Assembly: GCA_002633025.1 (NCBI GenBank)
Contig: NMRB01000166.1
Coordinates: forward strand, 501,589 to 565,588
Source of the DNA: Notospermus geniculatus
Lineage: Eukaryota; Nemertea; Pilidiophora; Heteronemertea; Lineidae
Reading direction: 5' to 3'
Length of the DNA stretch: 64,000 bases
A program made the position numbers and the translations under genes. This document shows positions 1-9,925 of the stretch, piece after piece (the stretch's first letter is position 1; each line of letters opens with the position of its first letter). The notes under the pieces are model-generated. The model saw nothing but the letters and a program-made list of their open reading frames with translations, was not told the origin of the DNA and did not search any database.

Positions 1-259
1 TTAAAGGAGCTCGACGTCCAAGTTGTAAACAAACTGGTTTGTTTACAAACAGTGGCCAGCAAACTAGTTTTATTCCTTCGTGAAGGTGGCAGCACCAGTA
101 GCGCCCCGCGATCGTTAGACTGGTGCCCGGTCCAATGCAACTCATTCACGATATTCACGTCAGTACATATCACCGACAATAGGTGGCAGCACCGCAGGCG
201 TCGCGTGGATAGAGAACCAGTGAGTGAGTGTTTACAACTTGGACGTCCAGCTCCTTTAA
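1..259. mobile_element. Fold-back MITE with TTAA ends
   Basis: About 31 bp at the left end are repeated inverted at the right end (229-259), with one mismatch. Both termini read TTAAAGGAGCT toward the interior. The window begins exactly at TTAA, so the left target duplication cannot be confirmed. There is no coding capacity. The TTAA ends suggest a piggyBac-type non-autonomous element (inference); similar TTTAAAGG ends occur at 2767-2976 and 11828-12212. Confidence 0.75.
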
Positions 260-406
260 GCTTTATGTGAAACAACATGGCGGTTTCTTGTCAGTCGATT
301 TTGTTCGCATTACATCTACTGCGTGCATCAGAATTTGACCAATCAGCGTACATCAAATACTGTTGTCTAATACAACAAACCACCAAAAGGTGGCGCCACA
401 ACTTAC

Positions 407-624
407 CGTGTAGGGAATTCAGGTTTCAGTGGGTTGATCCCGTCCATTTTCAATCGAGCAGTTGACACATTTTCCGTATTTACATTAGTAGTAGTTGTAT
501 TTTTGTTGATATCGGGCGACGCCAGCGGCGACGTTTCGCCCTCCTCATCTGATTCCTCTTCCTCCTCGTCGTCTTCTGATATAGATGGCAGTGTGATCGC
601 TGGATGAATCTCCATCTGTTCATC
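407..624 (-). CDS. Elk: Elk exon: acidic C-terminal tail segment
   Basis: 218 bp, entering in phase 0 and leaving in phase 2. The acceptor is TATTTCAG before GATGAACAG and the donor is CG|GTAAGT. It encodes about 72 residues: a run of Glu/Asp (SEDDEEEEESDEEGE), then a Thr/Asn-rich stretch. This lies after the CNBD, where KCNH proteins are poorly conserved, so identity rests on splice phase and position. The gene continues beyond the left edge of the window. Confidence 0.8.
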
Positions 625-794
625 CTGAAATACAGTCAAAGTTTTTCAGAATTTCAGTCAAGGTTTATTTAACTTGAGTGGTTTCAGTGGACTTCAACAG
701 CAGCAACGCCTCATTCATGGTGGCCAGAAGTTCCCTATTGCACACACTGACAACTCCCTTCGTGTCGCCATAACCTCAGGCCCTGTATACTTAC

Positions 795-1024
795 CTCCTC
801 CTCCTCATAGCCTTCCCTCATATTATACGTCAGATCATGTTGAATATCTTTACAGAATGTTTCACCAAACTCTGGGTAAAGGTCCAGAACGGGAATGAGT
901 CCTTTTAGGAAGATACATTGTAAATCACAGTAGGTTAAAGATTTCACATCACAGCTTGAGCGTAACTTTAGCGGTTCTTTTATAACTTCGGAGTTGATGT
1001 CCGTGCCGAACAAGTCCCCTTTTC
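795..1024 (-). CDS. Elk: Elk exon: end of cyclic-nucleotide-binding homology domain
   Basis: 230 bp, entering in phase 1 and leaving in phase 0. It begins GKGDLFGTDI, continues with KSLTYCDLQCIFLKGL and VLDLYPEFGE, and ends at DIQHDLTYNMREGYEEEE. The TYCDLQ and DLYPE blocks and the HDLTYN block are typical of the ELK CNBD and the helix after it. In KCNH channels this domain does not bind cyclic nucleotides tightly but packs against the PAS domain (family knowledge). The donor GTAAGT directly follows a GAG-GAG-GAG-GAG run. Confidence 0.94.
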
Positions 1025-1168
1025 CTGCAACAAAGATTGGAGAAATATATGTAGTTACGATTACAGCCACTAGGGGGCAGCAGTACAAATGGGATGTGTT
1101 TGAATGGGTGCAAGACGAGCCGAAACAAGGCATCTATGAATATTTATCACAACGAAAAATTGTCTCAC

Positions 1169-1418
1169 CTAAGATTGCTACTACAGTATCATTTTTCCAA
1201 ATTTCCATTGAACCGCTACACACGAAGTATATATACTGCAGCAAGTCCCCCTTGTGGACGAGGTACTCCCCTGGTGCGCAAAACGTTGTCTTGATTTCCT
1301 GTGCTAATAACTTCAGGCAACCTTGGCTACAGGCGTCGAACAGTTGGAGGGCGAGGATTTCTCGGTTGAGATGGATTGCGATGTCACCTTTCAGCTCTTC
1401 GGGGAAGTCGCGTAAGAT
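1169..1418 (-). CDS. Elk: Elk exon: C-linker and first part of CNBD
   Basis: 250 bp, phase 0 in and phase 1 out. It encodes [19 protein letters not shown] (C-linker), then [16 protein letters not shown] and [20 protein letters not shown] (CNBD beta-roll). The acceptor is CTCCAG before ATCTTACGC and the donor is TTAG|GTGAGA. The intron separating it from the upstream exon (1419-1732) carries the 53-bp minisatellite that duplicates the upstream exon's splice donor. Confidence 0.95.
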
Positions 1419-1480
1419 CTGGAGAATTGAGGCAGTGTAAAGTTTCAAGTCTGCGGGAATTCAGAATGTTTGAACAATAT

Positions 1481-1760
1481 ATTCCGTGGTTAACTGACCA
1501 CATGAAATACCAGGTCTTACCTCAGAGGTAATGATTCCGTGGTTAACTGACGACACAAAATACCAAGTCTTACCTCAGAGGTAATGATTCCGTGGTTAAC
1601 TGACCACACGAAATACCAAGTCTTACCTCAGAGGTAATGATTCCATGGTTAACTGACCACACAAAATACCAAGTCTTACCTCAGAGGTAATGATTCCGTG
1701 GTTAACTGACGACACAAAATACCAAGTCTTACCTCAGAGGTATCAATTCCATGGTTAATT
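1481..1760. repeat. 53-bp minisatellite containing a multiplied splice donor
   Basis: The motif TCTTAC (minus-strand GTAAGA) followed by CTCAGAGGTA recurs at 1515, 1568, 1621, 1674 and 1727, exactly 53 bp apart. The rightmost copy is the real exon-intron junction of the S6/C-linker exon. The other four lie downstream in the intron, each with about 30 bp of exon-derived sequence and the same donor. The array therefore copied exon end plus donor. Confidence 0.95.
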
Positions 1761-1932
1761 GACCACATGGTCTGGAAAAACTCCTGCATTCTCTGTTTGA
1801 GTGGTTTCGGAATGTGGTGAACACGTGTGAAGTCTTTGAGGTCGCGAGTCTTCGACTGATACGTCGCTCTCCTGGCGTACATTCGCTGGATAATGGCAGT
1901 GACGTTTCCAAATACTGCAGCATGCATGAGGG
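1733..1932 (-). CDS. Elk: Elk exon: S6 end and C-linker
   Basis: 200 bp, phase 1 in and phase 0 out. It encodes [19 protein letters not shown] (end of S6 and start of C-linker), then [19 protein letters not shown] and [16 protein letters not shown]. All are hallmark KCNH C-linker motifs. The acceptor is TTTCCAG. The donor GAG|GTAAGAC is the first of five identical donors in a 53-bp tandem array. Only this donor keeps the reading frame open into the next exon. Confidence 0.96.
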
Positions 1933-2049
1933 CTGGAAATAGATTTGTCATAGTTCAAAACATGTGGGCCAAGCACCATGAACTTTCTTGATAATACTGG
2001 TTGATTTATTTGCAGGAGGAAACCGGAGCCTGATTTTATCAATACCCAC

Positions 2050-2247
2050 CTCCAACTAACATGGCACAGATGGAGAAGATCTTCTCCACGTTTGTATTCG
2101 CCGAGACGTTTCCAAACCCGACGCTTGTTAAACTGCTACACGTGAAATAGAGGGCGGTCAGGTAACAGCTCTCTATTGGTGGAAAGTTCGTCACATTATC
2201 AAAATCTGACTGTAAGTTTAATTTTTCTGCCAAATCGTTTATCCACC
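2050..2247 (-). CDS. Elk: Elk exon: pore helix, selectivity filter, S6 start
   Basis: 198 bp, phase 1 in and out. It starts GWINDLAEKLN, has the turret, then YLTALYFTCSSLTSVGFGNV with the KCNH-type filter SVGFGN, followed by SANTNVEKIFSICAMLVG (S6). The acceptor is TTTTCAG before GGTGGAT and the donor is GGAG|GTGGGT. The filter motif is direct evidence of K+ selectivity. Confidence 0.97.
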
Positions 2248-2257
2248 CTGAAAAGAT

Positions 2258-2430
2258 AATTAACCAATCAAATTAAATCATGATTTTCATTCAACCAATC
2301 AAGAATGAAAATCTATATCAAAATTTTCAAATTAACCAATCAGAACTCATCTGCTCCCTAAACAACCAATCCGACCTCTTCTATTGACAAAACCAACCAA
2401 TCAGAGACATTCACTCATCAACCAATCAAA
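2258..2430. repeat. Intron rich in CCAAT motifs
   Basis: The 189-bp intron between the pore and S4-S5 exons contains about six AACCAATC(A/C) motifs, at about 2262, 2295, 2334, 2363, 2395 and 2420, in otherwise AT-rich sequence. They are degenerate dispersed repeats. CCAAT is the NF-Y core site; any regulatory use is inference. Confidence 0.6.
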
Positions 2431-2436
2431 ACTCAC

Positions 2437-2656
2437 CTATTTTCCACGATGGAGGATTCTGACCAATCTCCTCAATCCCTATCACATACCATATACAGGC
2501 CAACCAATGAGCAATGAGGGCAAAGGTCGACATAAGCAGAGCAAGAACAACAGCACTATACTGGGAATAGCGGTCTATTTTTTGCAGTAACCGGGCAAGT
2601 CGTAACATCCTAGCTAATTTTAGGAGATGGATTTTTTTCTCGGGTCCCTGCATTAA
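2437..2656 (-). CDS. Elk: Elk exon: S4 voltage sensor and S5
   Basis: 220 bp, phase 0 in and phase 1 out. It encodes [20 protein letters not shown], where basic residues spaced by about three positions form S4, then IDRYSQYS (S4-S5 linker) and [20 protein letters not shown] (S5). The acceptor is TCTTGCAG and the donor ATAG|GTGAGT. All voltage-sensor positive charges expected in ELK channels appear present. Confidence 0.96.
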
Positions 2657-2766
2657 CTGCAAGAGAAAGATAAATATGCAGAAACAGGCAACAAAAGGGC
2701 CTTAATTCTACCCTCCAACGGTAGGCCTATAAGGCAGTACCTCCACTGTAGATCATCTAAGAGAAA

Positions 2767-2976
2767 TTTAAAGGAGCACGGTATTGCCACTTTTTCCCCG
2801 ACAGCCGGTGCTACCAGGCCACTCTCCAACCCAGGGACTATCTACGTTGTCGGCGAATTGACCCGATTTGCTATGTACATTTTGTAATGCATTTTTGTAG
2901 TTTGTCTTATTGCCGCTAGGTGGCTCCCTCTACATCGGCATAATGCATTTGAGATCCAATACCGTGCTCCTTTAAA
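2767..2976. mobile_element. Fold-back MITE with TTTAAA ends
   Basis: The terminal inverted repeat is about 20 bp (TTTAAAGGAGCACGGTATTG at the left, its complement at the right end). TTAA at 2768-2771 and 2972-2975 could be the target duplication. It sits in the intron between the S2-S3 and S4-S5 exons and has no coding capacity. Ends resemble the element at 1-259. Confidence 0.75.
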
Positions 2977-3018
2977 CCAAAGTCTGTTCTTATGGTGACA
3001 GATTTGAATCGAACTTAC

Positions 3019-3179
3019 AGCATCTCCCACTTGGAATGCATAGAAAAGATCGAACGGTATAGCTGCCAGCAGGTCCAACAGGAACCAGCCTTTTATATAG
3101 TTGAGGGCTATAAGTTTGGGGTCGTACACAACTTGCCCACCCCGACTCACATACGTCGTCCGGAAGTTGAATATAATGT
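3019..3179 (-). CDS. Elk: Elk exon: S2 end and S3
   Basis: 161 bp, phase 1 in and phase 0 out. It encodes (D)IIFNFRTTYVSRGGQVVYD, then YIKGWFLLDLLAAIPFDLFY, matching the S2-S3 block of KCNH channels including the conserved NFRTTYVS and AAIPFDLL-type motifs. The acceptor is ATTTCCAG and the donor is GATGCT|GTAAGT. Confidence 0.96.
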
Positions 3180-3329
3180 CTGGAAATAGAAGTACCATGT
3201 GAACTTGAATAAGAGAAGAAAGAAGTTTCAATGAACGACAGAATTTGGAACAAATAAAAATGAATTTGAAATGAGACTGCCCATGATAGAACTTCAAGTA
3301 TTGGTTTAGATGTTTCGAAAGTAGCATCT

Positions 3330-4312
3330 TTTGGTGGACTTGTTTGAGGCCACAACAGCTCATTCTGCGTATCGACTGGTTTCAATGCCATTGATGCTAT
3401 TAAATGGATTTGTCATGGCTTTTGAAACATGCTGACAAGAAAACCCTCTTCTATCTCAAAGGGGGCTTTTGGACAAAAGGATATACATGTACAGTGAGGT
3501 GGAGGAGGAGGAGGAGGAGGAGGATGCAGAGGTGAGTGGTGGCACTCGAGACAACAACGTACTCGACACAGCAGCAGAGATTGCACAGCAAAGGAAAATA
3601 GCTCAGGGACAAGGGGGGCGGCAGAGCAAAAGAAACACCCCTATCCACCCTAAGCTAAAGCCACGACTTACTCGCTTGCTAACTTATCAGCTACCACCAT
3701 TGGGAGCCTTTTTCCCTGCCAGGCAGTTGAAGAAATGTTATAATAGGGAGGTTCGGCAATCCCAATAATCACTCTTACCCAAGAGTAAAGGTAGCTTTCT
3801 AAATCTCTCTAATAAAACCCTTCGCCGTTGGCACTGTTCAACAGGAACTTACCGCACATGAAGGTTATTTCTATTATTATATCTATAGGAAGGGAAACCA
3901 CGGGTTTATACACGTAAAAACAAAAAGACGCAAACATTTCTTCTACAAGGTACTGAATAGTACAACACGTATGCTCAAGAACAACATTTCTGAGGTGATG
4001 GTTTACAACATCTAGCACTGGAAACAGCTCATCATGCAGGTCATTCTGAGTACAACAAAGCTATAAGGGCGATGTCAGGGATCACAACAACCATGCGGTA
4101 ATTTAGGCCATGAGGCAAGCATCAAAACGAAAAGATTCCCAAATCAGTTTGTGCCCTTCCAAGCACAGGACAGGGCCATATTCATAAAGCCTTAGCAAAT
4201 TTGCGTGCACGCAAATCTATTGTAAGGCAGTCAGTGAACAATAGGGCATGTGCAGCCAAGCAATAGACTTGCGTGCATGAAAAGTGACGAAGGCTTCATG
4301 AATATGGCCCCT
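3330..4312. repeat. Tandem duplicate unit 1 (983 bp)
   Basis: Begins TCTTTTGGTGGACTTG and ends at the right end of a fold-back MITE, just before a single N at 4313. The following 4314-5282 repeats it at high identity, with differences mainly in a GGA microsatellite and small indels. It lies wholly inside the intron between the S1 and S2-S3 exons. No coding sequence was recognised. Confidence 0.92.
4173..4311. mobile_element. Fold-back MITE, GGGCCATATTCAT termini, first copy
   Basis: Begins GGGCCATATTCATAAAGCC and ends with the near complement GGCTTCATGAATATGGCCC, with further inner complementarity around TTGCGTGCA. It is a short non-coding hairpin element. The same family has its second copy at 5144-5281 and related termini at 28916-29032. 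Confidence 0.75.
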
Positions 4313-4313
4313 N

Positions 4314-5282
4314 TCTTTTGGTGGACCTGTTTGAGGCCACAACAGCTCATTCTGCATATCGACTGGTTTCAATGCCATTGATGCTATTAAATGGATTTGT
4401 CATGGCTTTTGAAACATGCTGACAAGAAAACCCTCTTCTATCTCAAAGGGGGCTTTTGGACAAAAGGGTATACATGTACAGTGGGTAGGTGGAGGAGGAG
4501 GAGGAGGCAGAGGTGAGTGGTGGCACTCGAGGCAACAACGTACTCGACACAGCAGCAGAGATTGCACAGCAAAGGAAAATAGCTCAGGGACAAGGGCGTC
4601 GGCAGAGCAAAAGAAACACCCCTATCCACCCTAAGCTAAAGCCACGACTTACTCGCTTGCTAACTTATCAGCTACCACCATTGGGAGCCTTTTTCCCTGC
4701 CAGGCAGTTGAAGAAATGTTATAATAGGGAGGTTCGGCAATCCCAATAATTACTCTTACCCAAGAGTAAAGGTAGCTTTCTAAATCTCTCTAATAAAACC
4801 CTTCGCCGTTGGCACTGTTCAACAGGAACTTACCGCACATGAAGGTTATTTCTATTATTATATCTATAGGAAGGGAAACCACGGGTTTATACACGTAAAA
4901 ACAAAAAGACGCAAACATTTCTTCTACAAGATACTGAATAGTAAAACACATATGCTCAAGAACAACATTTCTGAGGTGATGGTTTACAACATCTAGCACT
5001 GGAAACAGCTGATCATGCAGGTCATTCTGAGTACAACAAAGCTATGGGCGACGTCAGGAACCACAACAACCATGCGGTAATTTAGGCCAGAGGCAAGCAT
5101 CAAAACGAAAAGATTCAGTTTGTGCCCTTCCAAGCACAGGACAGGGCCATATTCATGAAGCCTTAGCAAATTTGCGTGCACGCAAATCTATTGTAAGGCA
5201 GTCAGTGAACAATAGGGCATGTGCAGCCAAGCAATAGACTTGCGTGCATGAAAAGTGACGAAGGCTTCATGAATATGGCCCC
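4314..5282. repeat. Tandem duplicate unit 2 (969 bp)
   Basis: Second copy of the 3330-4312 unit, joined to it through a single undetermined base. The lone N at the exact junction suggests two overlapping allelic contigs were placed end to end rather than merged. A genuine tandem duplication is the alternative. Confidence 0.92.
5144..5281. mobile_element. Fold-back MITE, GGGCCATATTCAT termini, second copy
   Basis: Same element as 4173-4311, at the equivalent place in the second tandem unit, so it was present before the two units diverged. Confidence 0.75.
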
Positions 5283-5675
5283 TGATCTGTTATGTGATGA
5301 AATGTGCAGCTGAAATTGCTTATGTCATCTGCGATAGGCATTGACACACACCTCTAGGCCTACAACCCCTCCCCAACAGGCGGAATTTCCCGACAACACT
5401 GGACCAGGACTGTTGACAACATCTATACATCAAAACCTTCCAGCACCTAGTCCTCTGCCACTGGCTGGATCAACTCACACAACATGACTCTTCCATTCTT
5501 GCACATCTCGCTATGAAGGGAACTGCTGTTATGTCACCGGAAGGGACGGGTCACAGTCTACTTGCTGGAGGCACTGACTCCAAACTGAACACCCAAGGGG
5601 AGGGTGTACCTCATGCTGTTTCAACCAACATTTGGTGCCATCTAAAAACACTAAGTGCAAGGTAGGCCTACTCAC

Positions 5676-5913
5676 CAATGATAAAAAGCACCTCAACAGT
5701 AACATCTGGAACCAACAACTCCTTCTTGTCGTTCTGAAGGAACGCTGCGTTATACGGCACGACGACGGCAATGTAGAATGTACAGAGAAGAATCAGCCAA
5801 TCCCAGCCGATCTTGAATATACCATAATGCAGGAGGATGAACCGGGATTTCTGGTTGCGGGCATCTTGGACCTTGTATTCTGGAAGCGTATTTTTTCCTG
5901 ACAGATTATGGAT
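5676..5913 (-). CDS. Elk: Elk exon: pre-S1 and S1
   Basis: 238 bp, phase 0 in and phase 1 out. It encodes [20 protein letters not shown], then [20 protein letters not shown] (S1) and [10 protein letters not shown], ending VEVLFII before the phase-1 donor ATTG|GTGAGT. The LPEYKV and KSRFILLHY motifs are ELK/EAG signatures. This exon is single-copy; the exons upstream of it occur twice. Confidence 0.96.
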
Positions 5914-5984
5914 CTGAAAGAAAGCGAACAGCAATAATGTTGATCGTTCTAGAAGCCATGCTTATGTTGACAATCGGTAGTTGG

Positions 5985-6560
5985 TGATGTTAGTGTTGGT
6001 GTTGATGATGATGATGATGATGGGATAGGGTTGGTGGTGTTGATGACACTGGTGATGGGGTTGATTGATGATAAGGATGACAATGTTGTTGATAGTAATG
6101 ATGACAATGTTTGTTGTTGATGGTAATGATGACAATGTTTGTTGTTGATGGTAATGATGACAATGTTGGTGTTGATGGTAATGATGACAATGTTTGTTGT
6201 TGATGGTAATGATGACAATGTTGGTGTTGATGGTAATGATGACAATGTTTGTTGTTGATGGTAATGATGACAATGTTTGTTGTTGATGGTAATGATGACA
6301 ATGTTGGTTGTTAATGGTAATGATGACAATGTTTGTTGTTGATGGTAATTAATGATGACAATGTTTGTGTTGATGGTAATGATGACAATGTTTGTGTTGA
6401 TGGTAATGATGACAATGTTTGTTGTTAATGGTAATGATGACAATGTTTGTTGTTGATGGTAATTAATGATGACAATGTTTGTTGTTGATGATAATGACAA
6501 TGTTTTTTGACGACAGTGTTTGTTGTTGGTTGTAATGATGACAATGATGTTGATGTTGAT
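5985..6560. repeat. Minisatellite, about 28-bp unit
   Basis: Many copies of a GATGGTAATGATGACAATGT-type unit followed by TTGTTGTT. Long open frames on the minus strand here (Asn-Ile-Val-Ile repeats) are products of the repeat, not genes. A shorter version of the same array starts copy B at 23855, so this repeat marks the breakpoint between the two copies. Confidence 0.93.
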
Positions 6561-6729
6561 GAAGATGGTGGTGTTAGTGTTGCAGATGATGACTGAAGGC
6601 AATGTTAGTGTTGATGTTGATAATGATAATGGCAATGACTTTGGAGGTGCGGTTGAGGATAAGGACAATGTTGTTGCTGATCAATGTGATTATGCTGCTG
6701 ATAAAGATGGTGACATTGACAACAATAAC

Positions 6730-7148
6730 CAATCTCGTACCCAGAGATTCGTTACGCTCGGGCCGAGGTTGATGGTCGCTACACTAATCTCTGGAGACGG
6801 CTAGCCAAATCACGCCTTAGGTGTGATTTTTGGTACCGTGCAGTTTTAGACCGAATTTTAACCACAAATGCACTGAAATGACTTGAGATGACTTGAGTAT
6901 AAAATGTTACACACAAAAATGTCCTTAGAAAGGTTTTTTCGAGGGATCTGTTGTACTTATCGAGGAAAATCCACAGCAATACATGGCGCACTGTATAAAC
7001 TTGGAGTGAAGCGGGATGCGCCGTGTGTAACGAACTTGCCATTGCATTTTGGTTCCAGAAGCCACCGCTAGGGCGTAGCCGTCTCCAGAGATTAGTGTAG
7101 CGACCATCAACCTCGGCCGAGCGTAACTAATCTCTGGGTACGAGATTG
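6730..7148. mobile_element. Mutator-like non-autonomous element, 9-bp TSD (copy A only)
   Basis: Flanked by the direct 9-mer AACAATAAC at 6721-6729 and 7149-7157. The terminal inverted repeats are about 74 bp, starting CAATCTCGTACCCAGAG, with one mismatch and one 1-bp indel. Copy B has the uninterrupted site (AACAATGAC at 24256-24264). There is no transposase. It inserted only about 20 bp from an Elk splice donor (exon end 7167). Confidence 0.88.
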
Positions 7149-7166
7149 AACAATAACCTCACTTAC

Positions 7167-7315
7167 TTTATTCAGCTGTAACTTGCTTTTGTTTTGTTTA
7201 TCAAACTGTCCTGACAGATGATACAGCACGGCTCTGCTCCGTCGTCGATGATACTTGAAGTCACCATTCGGTGTACCGTCTCCTTTCAGCTCGTCTGGGA
7301 GGTCGAACTTCAAAT
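7167..7315 (-). CDS. Elk: Elk exon (copy A): PAS-to-S1 linker
   Basis: 149 bp, phase 1 in and phase 0 out, joining directly in frame to the S1 exon. It encodes (D)LKFDLPDELKGDGTPNGDF and KYHRRRSRAVLYHLSG, a block conserved in ELK channels just before S1. The acceptor is TTGTTGCAG and the donor AATAAA|GTAAGT. Compared with copy B there are seven nucleotide changes, all synonymous. Confidence 0.96.
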
Positions 7316-7923
7316 CTGCAACAAATAACAATACGCTGTGACATCTGAACTCACTGATTAAGGGATGAGGTTATTTTTCATGTCAGATCTACAATGTCAG
7401 AACACTTGTGATTATGATCCACGAGATGCTGTGAATTGCCAGTAAAAACCATTGCCATTGGAGTTCTTCATTGATGGGACTAAACTGGAGTAGTGCAAGA
7501 TCACTGTTTTGTATACAATGGTCACCCATCCAATGCAAAAACAGGATCACTGTTGTCTAACTTCCACTTTGAAGGCCAAAACATCAACCACTATCCCCCC
7601 AAGGAAAATCCAATTGGCTGGGTTAGGCCATGCTAAATAACTATGGGTATGGTTCACACACAAGCACCATTTCAATATAATATTTTGTACAATGGGAACC
7701 CACAGATACAAAATTGGTCAACCTACAGCAAGCAACAGGGACTCTCTGGAATTTCTCTCTGACGGAAGAAGCACAACATTGTTACACAGCAACTGGACAT
7801 CACAAAAGCAATGTTAGTCACATGAACAAGAGGTATCTGTACATAAACATTATTACAGAAGATATACCAGGGTCATATCATACACGAAGATCTCTAAAGG
7901 GATAAAAATGGGTTATTACATAA

Positions 7924-8232
7924 CCCTACTAAAAAAATCTCTGTAGGGTGTGACAGGGTGTTCTCGGGTGCTCTAGGGTATTCTTGGGTGTTCTTGGGTA
8001 GACTGTTTCAAAATACCCATTGAGCAAAGGGTGTTCTAGGGTATCTTTAGGGTGTTCTAAGGTATCTCTGGAGTACCCGGACAACCATACAGGTACCCTA
8101 GAACACCCTAAAGATACCCTAAAACACCCTTCACTCAATGGGTATTTTGAAACAGTCTACCCAAGAACACCCAAGAATACCCTAGAGCACCCAAGAACCC
8201 TGTCACACCCTACAGAGATTTTTTTAGTAGGG
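7924..8232. mobile_element. Fold-back element with internal GGGTGTTC repeats (copy A only)
   Basis: The ends CCCTACTAAAAAAATCTC and its complement bracket about 309 bp that fold into one long hairpin. The arms consist of short repeats such as GGGTGTTCTAGGGTATC. Copy B has the empty site in TTACATAAGGGTCTC, at about 25135. The open frames on both strands are repeat products. Confidence 0.85.
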
Positions 8233-9497
8233 AAGGGTCTCAAAAGAAATAGGCTGAGAGAAGGATGAAGAAACATTGGGGATATAAGGTACCATTAGTT
8301 GATGAAGGGTTTAAAGTTGTCTCAGTGAGACCTACACCCACTGATTGCAGTGTGATTTTCAGATACGCCATTGTATGGAGGTATCGTGGAGGAATATAAG
8401 AAAGGATTTACTGCCATATGCAGCCTGAAATAAACAAGTGTGTGGAGGCCTGTACAGTCGAGACTAGAGGTTCTACCTATTACAGGAGATTGAGTATCAT
8501 AAAAATATTACAATAGACATTACACAGGTTCATTATTTTGAGATCAAATCATGCACACAGGGTTCAGTACAATCACGTAGAACCCCTCTAAAGTGGCTCC
8601 CTCTAGTGTGGATGAGAGCCTCTCTCGGAGGGGTTTTATAGAGCAGACCGGTCAGTCCATTCAATACATTTATTGAGAACAAAACTGGGAGAGAAATGAA
8701 AAGTTAGGTATAGAAGAGCAAAGCCATGGTGCAAATGAGGGCAGATTGGCAACCATTTTTCAAGGTTACTAGTCTTTCATGCAGTTTTCTGTGCATTGCT
8801 GTTTATACTTTGTCTGTCTTTGAAAGTTTTCCATGCTTGATGCTGATCATGATGCAAAATGGTAACATATTCAGACTCTGATCAGAAAATTCATCTTTTC
8901 TGAAGTTGACCTACCAATTTTTGCCAGCAAATTCTCTGAGGAAGAGAACGGTTAGTTTCGTTTTGCACCATGGCGGCCGAAAGGAATGGTCATGCATGAT
9001 AGAAGCTACAGGGTGTTCAAATATAAGTTGTCACAAGCTCATTATACATGACATCTTCAGGTTTTTGGAACAAAACTATAATGATCCCAGCCTTGGTACG
9101 TGTAACTCTATGAATATCAATCAAGGCTACTTGTATACACTCCTACATGTCCTTTCTGGCCAACGTCATGACTAGTCAGTTGATGATGATGTTGATGTCC
9201 CAGCAGGCCCATTATCCGTTACCTCCCGTGACAACAAATTTTGAATACAACTGTAGCGGTAGAGATCTTACGGATACCATCAAGTTTAAAAGTCTCAAAC
9301 CTGGCAAGGAATCTCCGTATGGATATGTTAACACAAAGAGGAAACTTATACGTCGTGGATCAAAACGTGCAGAAGCGTTTGCATTCAATGAAGTTAAGAT
9401 TCACCCTTGGAGTTCCAAGGCCTGTTTTTCCACCAAAAGTCAAGTTAAAAATGTGATTAAAACCACATCTTTGGGCCGTCTCTGAGATAGGACACTA

Positions 9498-9616
9498 GGG
9501 CCCATATTTTCGAATGCTCCTCAACGTAAAGGAGTTCCTCAAGGCTACTGTTCTCCTGTTGAGAACAATAGCCTTGAGGAACTCCTTTACCTTGAGGAGC
9601 ATTCGAAAATATGAGC
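9498..9616. mobile_element. Hairpin MITE (copy A; also in B)
   Basis: GGGCCCATATTTTCGAATGC at the left and its near complement at the right. Inner arms AAGGAGTTCCTCAAGGCTA also pair. It is shared with copy B at 26668-26787, so it predates the split of the copies. Confidence 0.75.
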
Positions 9617-9925
9617 CTAGAACACGAAGGGTTAACCTTCATGACTAAGTACTAGAAATGACCAAGTTCTGAGAAAGCATTGCACTGGTGATGCAGATTG
9701 ACACCCGTGCCAAAAGGGGGCGCAGTTCGAGAGCTAGGCTAAAACAACCATGCGTTGAAATCAAACGGTTGCAAGCTCATGGCTGTTCTTTGTAACAATG
9801 AGTAACTACATCAAGGAAGGTTCATGCCATGCCAGGAATTTCATCATGCGCCAAGCAAAAGCAAGGCAGGACTTCCTTTGACTTGAACTGCATTCGTAGA
9901 AACCAATGAGGTTGTTTTCCCTCAC

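Noticed and set aside
735-1440. Plus-strand frames opposite the CNBD exons (for example 994-1440)
   Set aside because: They are antisense shadows of the confirmed minus-strand Elk exons.
5949-6668. 239-codon minus-strand frame
   Set aside because: It is a translation of the 28-bp minisatellite (repeating TNIVIIT-like phrases), open in more than one frame, with no splice or start context.
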